The notes beneath the pieces are model-generated. The model saw only the letters and a list, made by a program, of their open reading frames with translations, searched no databases and had not been told where the DNA came from. The translations under genes were made by a program, and so were the position numbers. Of a stretch of DNA of 64,000 nucleotides, positions 25,965-36,040 are shown in pieces. Numbering within the stretch: position 1 is the first letter of the stretch; the number at the start of each line of letters is the position of its first letter. The stretch is taken from positions 1-64,000 of the forward strand of contig NZ_WVIE01000017.1 in NCBI RefSeq assembly GCF_010091945.1, given 5' to 3'. Source of the DNA: Myxacorys almedinensis A (lineage in GTDB: Bacteria > Cyanobacteriota > Cyanobacteriia > Leptolyngbyales > Leptolyngbyaceae).

Positions 25965-26891
25965 ATTAGGCAGGACTTACGCAAGCTTTATTACACAAAG
26001 GTCATACGAATATCAGGTTGCTTGAGTTGCCCAATCAAATAGTTTCTCAACAGCCCTGCCTTGACTTGGTAAATCGTTTGGTCTGTGCAAGAAGCAATGG
26101 CTTTAAGCCGACTCCACACGAGCAATGAACAGGCAATGTGGTTGCGCTGAATCCGCGCCTTCCGACACTGGCAAGCTTCAATCCCAGTCAATTGTTTGAC
26201 CTCGCGGTGAAACTCTTCAACTCTCCAACGCACAGCACTCGCTTTTTGAGTCTCGTCCGTCGAGTTTTGAGAGATATCGTTGGTCACGATATAGTCCGTT
26301 CTGCTGGTAGAAACAGTAACCCGGAATAGTTTCACTTTCTTATCTTTGGGAAAGTTGCGAATCTTGATCGTTTTGCCGTGCGCTAAGTCTGCCTCACTCC
26401 ACTCCAATTCGTCAACTCGGTTGTAAGGTTGCTGTCCTTGGCTATCATCGACTTTGCGATTGACCTTCAGCGGACAGTAGTAGATTTTCTCGATGTGGTC
26501 AATCTTCGCCATCAGTTCTTGCGTGGCATACCATGCATCCATCAGCACAGTCGCAAACGGCACTCGCTTGTACTCAATCAAGTTGTCGAGCATGTCTGCA
26601 ACATGATCCAGTTTGCTTTTGCCGTCTCGTTGCGGATCATAGAGGCGGTAGTCAATCACCCAAAACTCACTCCGACTCACATTCACATAGACACAACTGA
26701 CCAGCCCGATACCCTGAACGACTCCATGTTCGTTGCCACTGTACTGTGTACGGGCTAGCTCGATTTTGCTGGCGTAGCGTTTGTCTAACACACTATCGTC
26801 AAACACAATGTATCCGGATGCCGAGGGCACGATGCGATGCTCCACTTGCTGCCAGAGTAACCGGGGCGTTAGTTTCTCACTCCGCAAATAG

Positions 26892-28319
26892 CCAGCAATT
26901 CCAAATTCAAATTTTGACAGAAGGAACAACTGAGTAGAGGATGGAGGATTGCCAGCGAGAGCCGAAACATGGAACCCCTGCCCCTGAGTTTTGCGGTGTT
27001 GCTGAATTATCTCTATCAAGTGGTTCAACAGATTGACGACCCACGCCAAGCGAGCAATGCAACACGCTACAAACTGAGCGATGTGATTGTGGGCGCGTTT
27101 TCGGTGTTTTTTATGCAATGTGAATCGTTTCTAGAGCATCAGCGACAGATGCGAAGTCGGCGCGGGAAGGACAACGCTCAAAGTCTATTCGGAGTAGAAG
27201 ACATACCGAGTTCACCCCAAATCCGCAATTTGTTGGATGGCGTGGAAGCCGTGAGATTGTTTGACGTGTTTTTCCAGGTGTATGCGGCTTGAGCACGGGA
27301 TGGGTACTTGCAGCCTTATCAGCAGTGGAATGGACAGCTATTGGTCGCGTTAGATGGCACAGAGTACTTCAAGTCGCAGAAGATTCATTGTGAGTGCTGT
27401 TCGAGTCGAACGCACAAGAATGGTAGTGTGACCTACTTTCATCAAGCGATTCTGCCCGTGATTGTGTCCCCGACGCAACCGCAGGTGATTGCCCTAGCTC
27501 CAGAATTGATCACGCCACAAGACGGGCACGAAAAGCAAGATTGTGAAGTAGCCGCCGCCAAACGCTGGATCAGCAGGTATGCAAATCGATTCCACCCCCA
27601 GTCGTTGACGCTGTTGGGCGACGACCTCTACAGTCATCAACCGCTGTGCGAACACTGCTTGTCCTATCAATTGAGCTTCATCTTTACGTGCTTGAGCGAA
27701 TCTCATGCTGCCCTCTACGACTGGCTCGGCTACTTGGAAGCCAACGGCGAAGTCAAGACCTTGGAACAAGTGCAATGGAACAAGCGCACGAAAGAGATTT
27801 ATCGCTACCGCTATATCAATCAGATTCCGCTACGAGACACTCAGCCCGCCCTGCTAGTGAATTGGTGTGAACTGACGCTAGTACGAGAATCAGATGGAAA
27901 AGTTCTGTATTCCAATGCCTTTGTCACGGATCATCTCCTGACTCCCGAAACGGTGTCACAAGGGGTGAGGGCAGGTCGAAGCCGTTGGAAAACCGAGAAT
28001 GAAAACCACAATGTGCTGAAGACCAAGGGCTATCATCTTGAACATAACTTTGGACATGGGCAACACCACTTAGCTTCGTGCTTGCTGACTCTCAATCTCT
28101 TAGCGTTTCTCTTTCACACCGTCTTGCATCTGGTAGACGAGTCCTATCAGCAGATTCGGCTCAAGCGGGGGACACGCAACGGGTTCTTCCAAGATATTCT
28201 CGCGCTGACCAAGTACCTCTGGTTTGAAAGTTGGCAACAGCTACTGGATTTCATGCTCTCTGACTCTCCGCCTGCTCAAACTGCTGATTCCTCGTAGTTT
28301 TTGAATTTGGAATTGCTGG
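26892..28319 (+). mobile_element. Nested insertion sequence with 20-bp terminal repeats and 7-bp target duplication
   Basis: The termini are CCAGCAATTCCAAATTCAAA (26892-26911) and its exact complement (28300-28319). The direct repeat CAAATAG flanks it at 26885-26891 and 28320-28326. Its length is 1428 bp. The host is the IS4/IS701-like element, so this insertion is the later event. Confidence 0.9.
26969..28297 (+). pseudogene. Transposase of the nested IS (ISNCY-like), interrupted by in-frame TGA
   Basis: One frame runs from MEPLPLSFAVLLNYLYQVV through QIRNLLDGVEAVRLFDVFF to a TGA at 27290-27292. It then continues without a shift as YLQPYQQWNGQLLVALDGTE, VAAAKRWISRYANRF, SLTLLGDDLYSHQPLC and GRSRWKTENENHNVLKTKGYHLEHNFG. 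The Asp in LVALDGTEY, the Asp in LGDDLY and the Glu in KTENENHN are the likely catalytic triad. The total would be about 442 residues. The family assignment is by resemblance to unclassified (ISNCY) transposases; the TGA suggests decay. Confidence 0.75.
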
Positions 28320-28531
28320 CAAATAGCGGTTGATTCGGTCATGGCTCACGCCCGCTAGATGCTCCGCGAGATTCGTTAGCGTGTAGTTGACCGGACTACT
28401 CAACAGATATTGGCAGTAATCAAGTTTTGTAAAGCCCATGGCATTGACCCATTTCACCGATGCTCTAACTTACCGCCTTATCCCTGCGTAAGTCCTGCCT
28501 TATTTATGTGAACCTGAGCCAAAAATATTTG

Positions 28532-28592
28532 AAGTGCGAATACCAGTATTCACGCTTTCGATTGCCAAAGTGCGAATACCAGTATTCACGCT
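28532..28592. repeat. Two 25-bp direct repeats with internal dyad, upstream of the polymerase
   Basis: Identical 25-mers lie at 28532-28556 and 28568-28592, 36 bases apart. Each is centred on the palindrome GAATACCAGTATTC (GAATAC-CA-GTATTC). Before the IS insertion they would have lain about 30-90 bases upstream of the polymerase start. They look like operators or iterons. The 36-base period puts the copies on nearly the same helix face. Confidence 0.7.
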
Positions 28593-28613
28593 CTTGAATT
28601 TAGAGAAGTTAGC

Positions 28614-29920
28614 CCTTAGTGATGCAGAAAACTTTTTACAGTCTCAAGATGAGAAACAGGTCACACGAGAGAATAAGATCTGCTGCTCTAACCGTTCCCG
28701 CTTGCTTTGCGAGGCAACCGCCGCAGGTAGATGATCGGGTGGCAAAGATTCTAAGCGAGGAATGGGACAACCTTGATAGCAAAGCCGTTGCAGTTGACGC
28801 AGACCGGGTTGCAGAAAACTCAAGCCGCGCCCTGGAGATGATCAAGGGTATGACGTTGTCCGCAGCGCACCAGCATCATGCCTAAAACCAGAGCAATCAG
28901 GATGGCAGCATCGAGCAGCATGAACAATCCGGTGAGGGCAATGGCATCGCGCAGATTTGAGCGAGTGACTTCAAACGCCGCCGACTTGTAATCTTTGAAA
29001 TGGGGTTCAATGCCGCCAAAGCGAGCGCCATAAAGTGCAAAGGTTTGCAATGAGGGAGGTTGGTCACTTAGCACTGCCCAAGCCTCTTGAGTCGGACTGA
29101 TCTGAGCGGTGGCAAGCTGAGCGGCAACAGCGCCCAACACGGTGACATCCGGGAAGAGATAAGCTTGTTGTGCAGGCGGAAGCAAGGCATCCACCCGACA
29201 AGTCACTCCGGTGGAGAGCGTGACCCGCAGATTGCCCTTGGCACGAATCAGCCAAGCCCAACCGTGCTTTGAACACCACCGCCTCAACTCTCCGTGTTCA
29301 AAGCCCCGGTCAGCCAACAACGTTATCTGAGTTTGAATCGGTAACACGCTCTTGGCTTGTTCCAACACTGGGCGATAGTCCTCAAACCCCACACTGGCAC
29401 TCCCATGCTCCAATACGACTTGCGCTCATGTAATCGAGCGTCCGCCCCAAACCAGGCACACCTCAATCAGACAGAACTGATCCCACAATAGGCTGGTGTC
29501 AAGGGTTAAAGTTAAATTCGCTCCGGCAAAGGCTTGCAGAAATTGCTTGAGCAAGGGAACGTAAAAGGCTTCGGCGCGAATCTGGGGATTGTGAATCAGA
29601 TACTTTAAGCGCTCCAAATGACTTCTTGCCGTGCAGTCGCGATGGCTCAGATACGGCAGCCAGTGGCTCAGGCAGGCACTTCCCGATTGCAAGATGGCGG
29701 GCGACTGCTTCCGCAAATCCTTGCAGGTGTCGTTGGTCTTGCGGTTTGATCCATTGACGCAATTGAGCGATTAGTTGACGATACAGATGGGGCGTTTGCA
29801 TGGGATTGCTTTGAGTTGGGGAACTTGAGCATCGCACAATTCGCCCCACCTCAGCAATTTCTGTCTCATTTGAGACTCTAGACACATCAAGCCTTTCAGG
29901 ACTTTTCTACATCACTAAGG
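28614..29920 (-). mobile_element. IS4-like insertion sequence with 8-bp target duplication
   Basis: The ends read CCTTAGTGATGCAGAAAA (plus strand from 28614) and CCTTAGTGATGTAGAAAA (minus strand from 29920), an imperfect inverted repeat. AAGTTAGC flanks it at 28606-28613 and 29921-29928. Its length of 1307 bp fits an IS4-family element with one transposase. Confidence 0.82.
28644..29885 (-). pseudogene. IS4-like DDE transposase, degenerate
   Basis: The reading has to change frame twice and cross one stop. The N-terminus (MQTPHLYRQLIAQLRQWIKP at 29801, or earlier) shifts near 29700 into ILQSGSACLSHWLPYLSHRD. A TGA at 29426-29428 interrupts WGGRSIT/AQVVLEHGSASV. The frame shifts again near 28828 into GRGLSFLQPGLRQLQ, ending at 28644. 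DDE residues are visible in LTLDTSLLWDQF, TLLADRGFEHGEL and GIEPHFKDYKS. With three lesions it is inactive. Confidence 0.82.
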
Positions 29921-30116
29921 AAGTTAGCCTGTGAGTCAATCAAACTTGCCGATCAAATTCTGCACTTTGCAAGTATCATCTTCTCATCGACTTTTGAGAT
30001 TGAACTTTGAGAGTGTCGTACTGGTTGCACAAGAGGAGTATACATAAGCGTAATTGAACGCATCCTCGCAACGAGACAAAACCAAATTCCAGCATTGACG
30101 TTCCTTCATTAACTTT

Positions 30117-30821
30117 ATGACTGTCCTAACCACCTCCAAAAGGAAATCTAAAGCTTCAGCCAAACTATCCGCCACCCTGCCCGCTTTCCAGACAATCATT
30201 AAACCGCTTCTGATCTCGATTCTCAATCAAAAGGGCGGTGTGGGCAAAACCACGATCGCGGTCAATCTCTCCTACGCTCTAGCACAACGTGGAATTGAGA
30301 CAATTTTAATCGACGGCGATCCAAACCGTAGCACCTTGGTCGGTGCACGATCGATTGTCTACAGTGAGAGCGTTCCGCTCCGAGTGATGAGTGAAACTGC
30401 ATCCGTTGGACAGACTGGAAACTGTCGTCATTTCTTTGTAGACACCAAAGCCCGACCCGAATCCGTTGACCTCGAAGAAATCGTGCAGCGCTCCACCTTA
30501 ATTCTGATTCCTAGCTCAACCAAGCAAGACGAACTGCGCGTGACTGGCTCTACCGTCAAGCTACTAGACTCCGTTGGCAGCAAAAAGCATCGAGTCGTGC
30601 TAAATCGAGTTCATCCAAACAATCGAGAAGAAACCCTATCAACTTTCAAGGCAGGGCTGCGATCGCAAGGTATTCCCGTTTTTGAATCAGTGATTCGGGA
30701 TTATGCAGCTTACGATGAAGCCTTTGGTCGAGGCATCTCGATCGGTCAGCTTCGAGGCAAGACCGTAGAAAAAGCTTGGTCAGATATTCAGCAATTGTTA
30801 GAGGAGATTTTGAATGGCTAA
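30117..30821 (+). CDS. parA: ParA-family partition ATPase
   Basis: A 234-residue deviant-Walker ATPase for plasmid segregation. The Walker A is [16 protein letters not shown] at about residue 37. [11 protein letters not shown] gives the A' region and [11 protein letters not shown] the Walker B region, typical of small plasmid ParA proteins. About 30 basic, Ser/Thr-rich residues precede the ATPase fold and may help DNA binding. It overlaps parB by eight bases. No strong parS-like repeat was recognised in the leader. Confidence 0.9.
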   Translation: MTVLTTSKRKSKASAKLSATLPAFQTIIKPLLISILNQKGGVGKTTIAVNLSYALAQRGIETILIDGDPNRSTLVGARSIVYSESVPLRVMSETASVGQTGNCRHFFVDTKARPESVDLEEIVQRSTLILIPSSTKQDELRVTGSTVKLLDSVGSKKHRVVLNRVHPNNREETLSTFKAGLRSQGIPVFESVIRDYAAYDEAFGRGISIGQLRGKTVEKAWSDIQQLLEEILNG

Positions 30822-31794
30822 TCGGCTGGCAGCAGCACTGCAAAACATCGGCTCAATGATGCCCACAGCAGATCTCGACAATTTACCTGCTCCAAAAAAT
30901 GACGGCAGCAAAGCAGTGGTGCGGTTGCGGCTATCTGACATCGAGATCAGCGATCGAGTACGGCAATCCCACGACGAAGTATTGATTCGGTCTTTTGTTG
31001 AGACATTCCGCACGTCTGGCTTTCGAGGGGTTCTGTGGGTGCGTCCGACGACAGCGGGACACTATAAGCTGATTGCTGGCGGAACTCGCTATCTGGCTTG
31101 TCAACAGGCAAATATTGAATGGGTTGACGCTTTAGTATTTGAAGTAGACGCAGTTGAAGCGCTTGATCTTGAGCTTGAAGAAAACCTGAAGCGACGAGAC
31201 TTTAACGACTTAGAAACCGTTCACGGGGTTCTGCGATCGCTAGAGCTTGAGTTATCCCTATCTCGCGAGCAAATTCTTGCGCTATTTAGCTGGAATTCTC
31301 GCAATTGTGAACCTGATGGCACTCATCGCGCTCCCCGGAAAGACAGTGTACTGGCTCCGATTCCATTGGAACAACTCGAAGCTGACTGGTCAATCATCGA
31401 GCGCAAATTTGAGCGGTTAGGACGCTATAGCCCAGAAGGATTTCGAGTTAATTTTTTGCCTCTACTGAATTTACCCAAGCCTGTCCAGGATGCAATTATG
31501 CAAGGACACTTAGAGGGTTCAAAAGCGCGATTATTTGCCCGGATATCTGATGAGAAAACGCAGAACACCCTATTAAAGCAAGCGATCGCAGAAAACTGGT
31601 CGCGGGATCAAATTACAGAAGCGGTAAAAACTTGGCGGGAGCAACACGATCCAAAAGTCGTGAATCAAGCCGCAGAAGTGCAGTTTTCAAGTCGTGTTAA
31701 GTCCGTTTTACAGCGACTCTCGAAAGCACCCTTAACGGGACGATCACGCACAAAAGCAGAACGATTGCTGAAAGAGTTAGAGTCTCTCCTATAG
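30814..31794 (+). CDS. parB: ParB/Spo0J-family partition protein
   Basis: A 326-residue partner of ParA. The N-terminal ParB/sulfiredoxin-fold motifs are [29 protein letters not shown] (GERR-like box) and [20 protein letters not shown] (the ENxxR-type helix). The central region [13 protein letters not shown] is the helix-turn-helix entry. The C-terminus ([23 protein letters not shown]) is basic and helical. The gene overlaps parA by eight bases and ends with TAG. Confidence 0.88.
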   Translation: MANRLAAALQNIGSMMPTADLDNLPAPKNDGSKAVVRLRLSDIEISDRVRQSHDEVLIRSFVETFRTSGFRGVLWVRPTTAGHYKLIAGGTRYLACQQANIEWVDALVFEVDAVEALDLELEENLKRRDFNDLETVHGVLRSLELELSLSREQILALFSWNSRNCEPDGTHRAPRKDSVLAPIPLEQLEADWSIIERKFERLGRYSPEGFRVNFLPLLNLPKPVQDAIMQGHLEGSKARLFARISDEKTQNTLLKQAIAENWSRDQITEAVKTWREQHDPKVVNQAAEVQFSSRVKSVLQRLSKAPLTGRSRTKAERLLKELESLL

Positions 31795-31831
31795 TCTTGT
31801 CATCCCTAAACCGCGGCATGGATGACACCCG

Positions 31832-32908
31832 TTATCCTTCATCCGTTCCGTCTAACTTTAATTCTTGAGCAGCAGCTTCTAACTCCATTTCCAACTGCTC
31901 GATCGTCGGCAAACTTCCTTGAAGTTGATCCGGCAACGCATCTCTAAATTGGTAGGTCGAAACGCCAATGGGTTTGTTCACATCGCGTAGAGAGTATTCC
32001 ACGATCGTTTTGTCGTGGGTTTTACAGAGAATCATCCCGATCGTGGGCTGATCGTTCTCGCTGCGTAGAAGGTCATCCACTGCTGACACATAAAAGTTCA
32101 TTTTCCCGCCAAACTCAGGCTCAAATTCCACCGCCTTTAAATCGATTACCACAAAGCAATGCAGCCGAAAGTGATAAAAGAGGAGGTCAATCCTAAAATC
32201 TTTCCCACTAACATGTAAGGGATACTGACTTCCGACAAAGGCAAACCCAACTCCCAATTCTAGCAAGAAATCTCGGATGTGATTCACCAGAGCATTTTCG
32301 AGATCTCGCTCCTGCGCGGCATCCCCTAAACTCAGAAAATCGAAATTGTAGGGATCACGCAAAATTTGCTGGGCAAGATCTGACTGCGGTTGAGGCAAGG
32401 TTTGCAGAAAATTTGTAGTGGATGCCCCTTGTCGCTGATAAAGCTGACTCTCTACATAATGGGTGAGAACATTTCGGCTCCACCCCTGTTCGATGGTCTG
32501 CTGAATGTACCAATTTCGCGCTTGAGCGTCTTTCACCTTCTCCAACAGCACACAATTATGAAACCACGGAATTCTTGCAGCAAGCTGCTGCAAAATTGAC
32601 TCATCCGGGTAAGCCTCTGCAAACGTCTTCATATATCGGAGATTGCGAGCAGAAAACCCCTTCATTTCAGGAAAAGCCTTCTTCAAATCGGTTGCTAATC
32701 GCTCCACAACCTTTGCACCCCAGCCTTGACTGCGCTCCTTATTCAAGACTTCTCTCCCAATATGCCAATACAGTACGACAAGTTCCTGGTTGACCGCGAT
32801 CGCGGCTCGAAGTTGAGCGTTCCGAATCCGTTCCTTTAAGTCGCTGAGGAAGTCATCGTAGTTTTCTGGAAGACTAAGCTGCTGATCTGACACTGAATTC
32901 TTATCCAA
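31832..32908 (-). CDS. DUF1016/YhcG-family PDDEXK nuclease-like protein
   Basis: A 358-residue protein of the DUF1016 family. The N-terminal helical domain reads QLRAAIAVNQELVVLYWHIG and GWGAKVVERLATDLKKAFPEMKG. The C-terminal PD-(D/E)xK-type domain reads DFRIDLLFYHFRLHCFVVIDLKAVEFEPEFGGKMNFY in two segments, with Asp in FRIDLLFY and Asp-Leu-Lys as the core. Relatives sit in defence islands and restriction systems and on plasmids, but no partner is next to this one. Convergent with parB, which ends 37 bases away. Confidence 0.87.
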   Translation of the reverse strand: MDKNSVSDQQLSLPENYDDFLSDLKERIRNAQLRAAIAVNQELVVLYWHIGREVLNKERSQGWGAKVVERLATDLKKAFPEMKGFSARNLRYMKTFAEAYPDESILQQLAARIPWFHNCVLLEKVKDAQARNWYIQQTIEQGWSRNVLTHYVESQLYQRQGASTTNFLQTLPQPQSDLAQQILRDPYNFDFLSLGDAAQERDLENALVNHIRDFLLELGVGFAFVGSQYPLHVSGKDFRIDLLFYHFRLHCFVVIDLKAVEFEPEFGGKMNFYVSAVDDLLRSENDQPTIGMILCKTHDKTIVEYSLRDVNKPIGVSTYQFRDALPDQLQGSLPTIEQLEMELEAAAQELKLDGTDEG

Positions 32909-33003
32909 AACTAAAGGTTAACGTTGAGAACTTAGGATGCTAGAGAAGAGAGCTTATTGCTACCACTCAAAGGAAAGCCATGTTATCGCGGTGGGCTTTC
33001 TAC

Positions 33004-33550
33004 TTTAGGGGGCATAGGAATAGTATAAGTGAAGCTTTTTGTTGATTTGCACCCTAAACTTGAACTTTGAATTCTTATTCGGTTTTTGCCTTACCCAATT
33101 TTTGCCTTACCCAAGTAGAAAGAGTGGTGGGTATCGCCCAATCGGAAGCGAAGGTAAGCATAGGGTCCACAATCGTTAATCATTTTCAGTTCAATGTTGC
33201 CTCTAGAGCCACGCGCCCCTGTCCGCGACATCTTTTCCTCTCGTTTTATCTCCCATTCATCAGGTTTTGTCTTCAGTCGCTGCCGCTCTTCTGCTATCAG
33301 CACATCCAATGCCTCGCGCAAATCCATCATGTCATCCAAGCCGAGGGTGTAACAGTCTTGGAGAATGCTTTCAACAGTAGGAATCGTTTGCTTACGACTT
33401 TTTCGAGGCATAGAATGAGCCTAATTTAGGGTGCAATCAGTTCAAAACTATTGATGTACAAGAGGGTATTCCCCCTAAATATTCTTACACTGTTTTTTAG
33501 GGTGCATTGCCGACGCACTGAAAGCATTTTCCTGCTTTATGCACCCTAAA
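33004..33550. repeat. TGCACCCTAAA boxes surrounding the small gene at 33091
   Basis: Exact copies lie at 33048-33058 (plus), 33425-33435 and 33496-33506 (complement TTTAGGGTGCA), and 33540-33550 (plus). A one-mismatch copy, TTTAGGGGGCA, lies at 33004-33014. Two boxes are upstream of the minus-strand gene start at 33411, one at 33540 adjoins the end of the rep gene, and two are downstream. They look like dedicated binding sites. Confidence 0.72.
33091..33411 (-). CDS. Small DUF6788-like protein, intact paralogue
   Basis: A 106-residue basic protein. A helical N-terminal half (SILQDCYTLGLDDMMDLREAL) leads to a C-terminal beta-rich segment GNIELKMINDCGPYAYLRFR and SFYLGKAKIG. This hairpin resembles DUF6788 and AP2/integrase-arm-type DNA-binding folds, though the assignment is by eye. 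The frameshifted gene at 23719-24065 has the same layout (GHIELKMI, GPYRYLRY, SVYLGR). Exact boxes of TGCACCCTAAA surround the gene. A sequence-specific DNA-binding protein acting at those boxes is the best guess. Confidence 0.7.
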   Translation of the reverse strand: MPRKSRKQTIPTVESILQDCYTLGLDDMMDLREALDVLIAEERQRLKTKPDEWEIKREEKMSRTGARGSRGNIELKMINDCGPYAYLRFRLGDTHHSFYLGKAKIG

Positions 33551-33578
33551 CCAGTACTTCCTGCACACATCCAAAGCA

Positions 33579-35558
33579 TCACAACTCCAACAGAACTTGA
33601 ATCTGCGCGTGGTGTTTTGGCTGGATGACGCGCTCACCCTTAATCCATCGCGTGATCAGCGATCGATCGACCCCCAAATCCTTCGCTAGTTTTGCCTTAG
33701 ACCAACCTTTTGCATTCAGCGCGATCGCGAGTTCTGCACCAGTCAGATTTGGAGAGCGCCCTAGTGAATCATCTAAAGCCGTGGGTAAGTTTGAATGACT
33801 TTGAGCATTTGAGCCTAGGACAGATCCTAATTTTTCTTGAATGAGAACGGTCGGCTTGATAGTGACGATCGCTTTTAGCCACAGCGTTAACCAATTACGA
33901 GGACGAGTTCTTAACTGCTCAGGCTCATTCGCTAACCCCCATTCGGGTCGGATGCACTCTGGGTAAGTCGTGTTATCAAATTCGATTTGCCATCCTAATT
34001 CATGCAGGGTTAGCAGTGCATTATCCCATTGTGTAATTAAGGCATTTCTCCGTTGTTTACTTTGCTCAACGATCGTCATTAACTCTTTTGGCTCTAAGCG
34101 TTCCAGTAACGTCCCAACTTCATAGCGTCCATCCTGTCGAATGCGGCTCATAATCGTTAAAAAGATTGCCAACTTAGATGCTAGTCGTTGTCGATATGGA
34201 TTGATTTGCAACGTACTCTTCGCTAAATATCCATACTGGCAAAGTGCAGTTTTTCCGCTGACATCCCGACCGTTTAGAAACTTCTCTGTCCAGCTTCCAG
34301 GGCGTACCTTGATGTATAGTTCATCCGGATCTCCCGCCTCGTAACTTAAAGCACTCGGTTGCTTGGCATCTACCGTCAGCGCAAGTTGCCCGGAATACTC
34401 TAGTTCTTCAAGTAGCCACATTGCACCTCTCGCCACGTTATAGCGGTTGGCTCCAACGTTGATGTTACTAATCAGCACAGACAAGCTACAAACTAACTCC
34501 ACCAGGTTGCCGATCTTTTTCAGCTTTTGACCGAGTGTGATGTCCGTTCGTTTATCCCAACCAAACAGACGAATCAGATCGGTTCCTTTAAGCCGAATCT
34601 GCTGTTCCCAGGGTTTTTCTGAATCAGTGGCATAAGAAGAAAAAATGAGCAAAACGTAAGCGGCTTCTGGACCAAACTGTTGGATAATCTCCCACGCTGC
34701 TTTACCCGGCACTAATTCGATTTGTTGATTCGATGGACTTTGACGCACAATGTTGTGCTGAATAAATCCTTCACCAACTAATTTCTTCCAGTACGGGTAT
34801 TCTCCATCCTCCCATTGGTTGTTAATGAGAGCTTGTGCGCCCGTGAGGATCGGGTAGCCCGTTGCAACTCGTTCGATCTCTCGTTCCTGGAATAGAGCAG
34901 GATCAGTTGCCAAAGCATCTGGAGATCGAATTCCTAATAGTTTTTCAATGTCTTCGATCGAGAAAGCCGACAGGTCAAGATGCCTTAGCCATTCGCTTGC
35001 CGTGTAGAATGCACACGCGCTGATGACGATCGATTCTTGCCACGCCTCTTCTTCTGGCAATGCGGGATCAGCTTCCACGGATAGAACGCCAGGAATCGAG
35101 CAATCTGCTGGCATCCGAGCTTCTAACGCCCATTGATCGAGCCGAGTGGTAATCCAGTATGCGGTTTGCTTCCAAAATGGCGCTTGCTTTAAAACCGATT
35201 TAAACAGTTTTTCTAGTCGAGCGATTGCTTCTTTTTGCAATGCACCAATTTTCTCAGTTTCGTTGTAGAGATTGATTAGCTCTGAGTCGCCTCTGACTTG
35301 AGAACGGAGCTGGCGTAGACGGTGCTGATTGATGCCCGTGGCAACGTGAACTAGAACTAAATTGAGAAAAGATTTTCCACGCCGAAGTCGCTCAACATAA
35401 TCTTGTATCCGCTCCGGTGCAGAAGCACTCTCAACCACAATCTGAGACGCTACGGAACTTGGCAGTGCCGATTGTAAGGCAGAGCCTTTTTCCAGGGTTG
35501 CCGATTCAGGCTGAGGCAATCTATTTTTCTTGTGCTTCACAGCAGTCACCAGCATCAC
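33579..35558 (-). CDS. Putative plasmid replication initiator with C-terminal XRE-type HTH
   Basis: A 659-residue protein. The C-terminal 60 residues form a clear XRE helix-turn-helix: LTGAELAIALNAKGWSKAKLAKDLGVDRSLITRWIKGER in two segments. The central region (IRLKGTDLIRLFGWDKRTD, IGNLVELVCSLSVLISN) has no motif I can name. The gene sits between ParAB and an iteron array, divergent from a primase-like gene, which is where a cyanobacterial plasmid Rep would lie. An interrupted inverted repeat covers its upstream region. The Rep role is inferred from context, not from a recognised domain. Confidence 0.65.
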   Translation of the reverse strand: MMLVTAVKHKKNRLPQPESATLEKGSALQSALPSSVASQIVVESASAPERIQDYVERLRRGKSFLNLVLVHVATGINQHRLRQLRSQVRGDSELINLYNETEKIGALQKEAIARLEKLFKSVLKQAPFWKQTAYWITTRLDQWALEARMPADCSIPGVLSVEADPALPEEEAWQESIVISACAFYTASEWLRHLDLSAFSIEDIEKLLGIRSPDALATDPALFQEREIERVATGYPILTGAQALINNQWEDGEYPYWKKLVGEGFIQHNIVRQSPSNQQIELVPGKAAWEIIQQFGPEAAYVLLIFSSYATDSEKPWEQQIRLKGTDLIRLFGWDKRTDITLGQKLKKIGNLVELVCSLSVLISNINVGANRYNVARGAMWLLEELEYSGQLALTVDAKQPSALSYEAGDPDELYIKVRPGSWTEKFLNGRDVSGKTALCQYGYLAKSTLQINPYRQRLASKLAIFLTIMSRIRQDGRYEVGTLLERLEPKELMTIVEQSKQRRNALITQWDNALLTLHELGWQIEFDNTTYPECIRPEWGLANEPEQLRTRPRNWLTLWLKAIVTIKPTVLIQEKLGSVLGSNAQSHSNLPTALDDSLGRSPNLTGAELAIALNAKGWSKAKLAKDLGVDRSLITRWIKGERVIQPKHHAQIQVLLEL

Positions 35559-35567
35559 TCAGTTTAC

Positions 35568-35605
35568 CAACAGTGGTATACGAACTCGAATTAGTATACC
35601 TGTTG
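35568..35605. promoter_or_regulatory. Dyad operator-like site upstream of the rep-like gene
   Basis: CAACA-GT-GGTATAC (35568-35581) is mirrored by GTATACC-TGTTG (35594-35605), centred about 28 bases before the ATG at 35558 read on the minus strand. Its position fits autorepression by the HTH protein. Confidence 0.55.
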
Positions 35606-36040
35606 CCCAGACATGACAAAATTCGCGGCAGCAATGTTGCCAACAGAGTCAACAAAACCCCGTCAGCAACAAGCCACTTCACAAGTAATAAGCTCTGAAG
35701 CAGTTACCCATCAAAGGTTTCACGAATACGCTAAAAAGTTTAGTATTAACTAAAGCTCTAGAATGCCCTGACCAAGTTTCTAGAATGCCCTGACTCTTTC
35801 ACTTAGTCAGGGCTTGCTTCAAATTCCGTTGGACGAAATAGCGCGTTCAAACCTGCTTGAAACTAAGCAATTGGCTGACAACTCTATGACCCTGCCACTA
35901 TCAATGCATTGAACAGTACCTTCAAGAAAATTTACATTTCTGCTAATGTTGACAATGTTGACTCAATCTCTAGAATCAACTGACCGCATTGTAAACCTGT
36001 CGAAATACCGCTGCTGACTTATTACTTTTCTAGTAAATAA

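Larger units (their letters stand above)
25991..28457 (-). pseudogene. IS4/IS701-like DDE transposase split by a nested IS
   Basis: The N-terminal part (28457 to 28320) reads FTKLDYCQYLLSSPVNYTLT, NLAEHLAGVSHDRINRYL. The remainder (from about 26891 down to 25991) resumes RSEKLTPRLLWQQVEHR, with DDE landmarks YIVFDDSVLDKRY, ATVLMDAWYA and RWRVEEFHREVKQ. The residues YL are encoded at both junctions because the target duplication CTATTTG lies there, so the uninterrupted gene can be rebuilt exactly. An in-frame start gives an apparent 375-residue protein from 27118, but its first 75 residues come from inside the nested element. Confidence 0.85.
25968..28500. mobile_element. IS4/IS701-like insertion sequence interrupted by a second IS
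   Basis: Terminal inverted repeats are AGGCAGGACTTACGCA at 25968-25983 and its complement at 28485-28500. The transposase reads minus. Removing the inner element at 26892-28319 and one copy of its 7-bp duplication leaves an element of about 1.1 kb. No convincing target duplication was found outside the repeats. The left end abuts the polymerase start. Confidence 0.8.

Noticed and set aside
25991-27118. An intact 375-residue transposase starting at 27118
   Set aside because: Its first 75 residues are antisense to the nested IS; the true N-terminus lies at 28320-28457.
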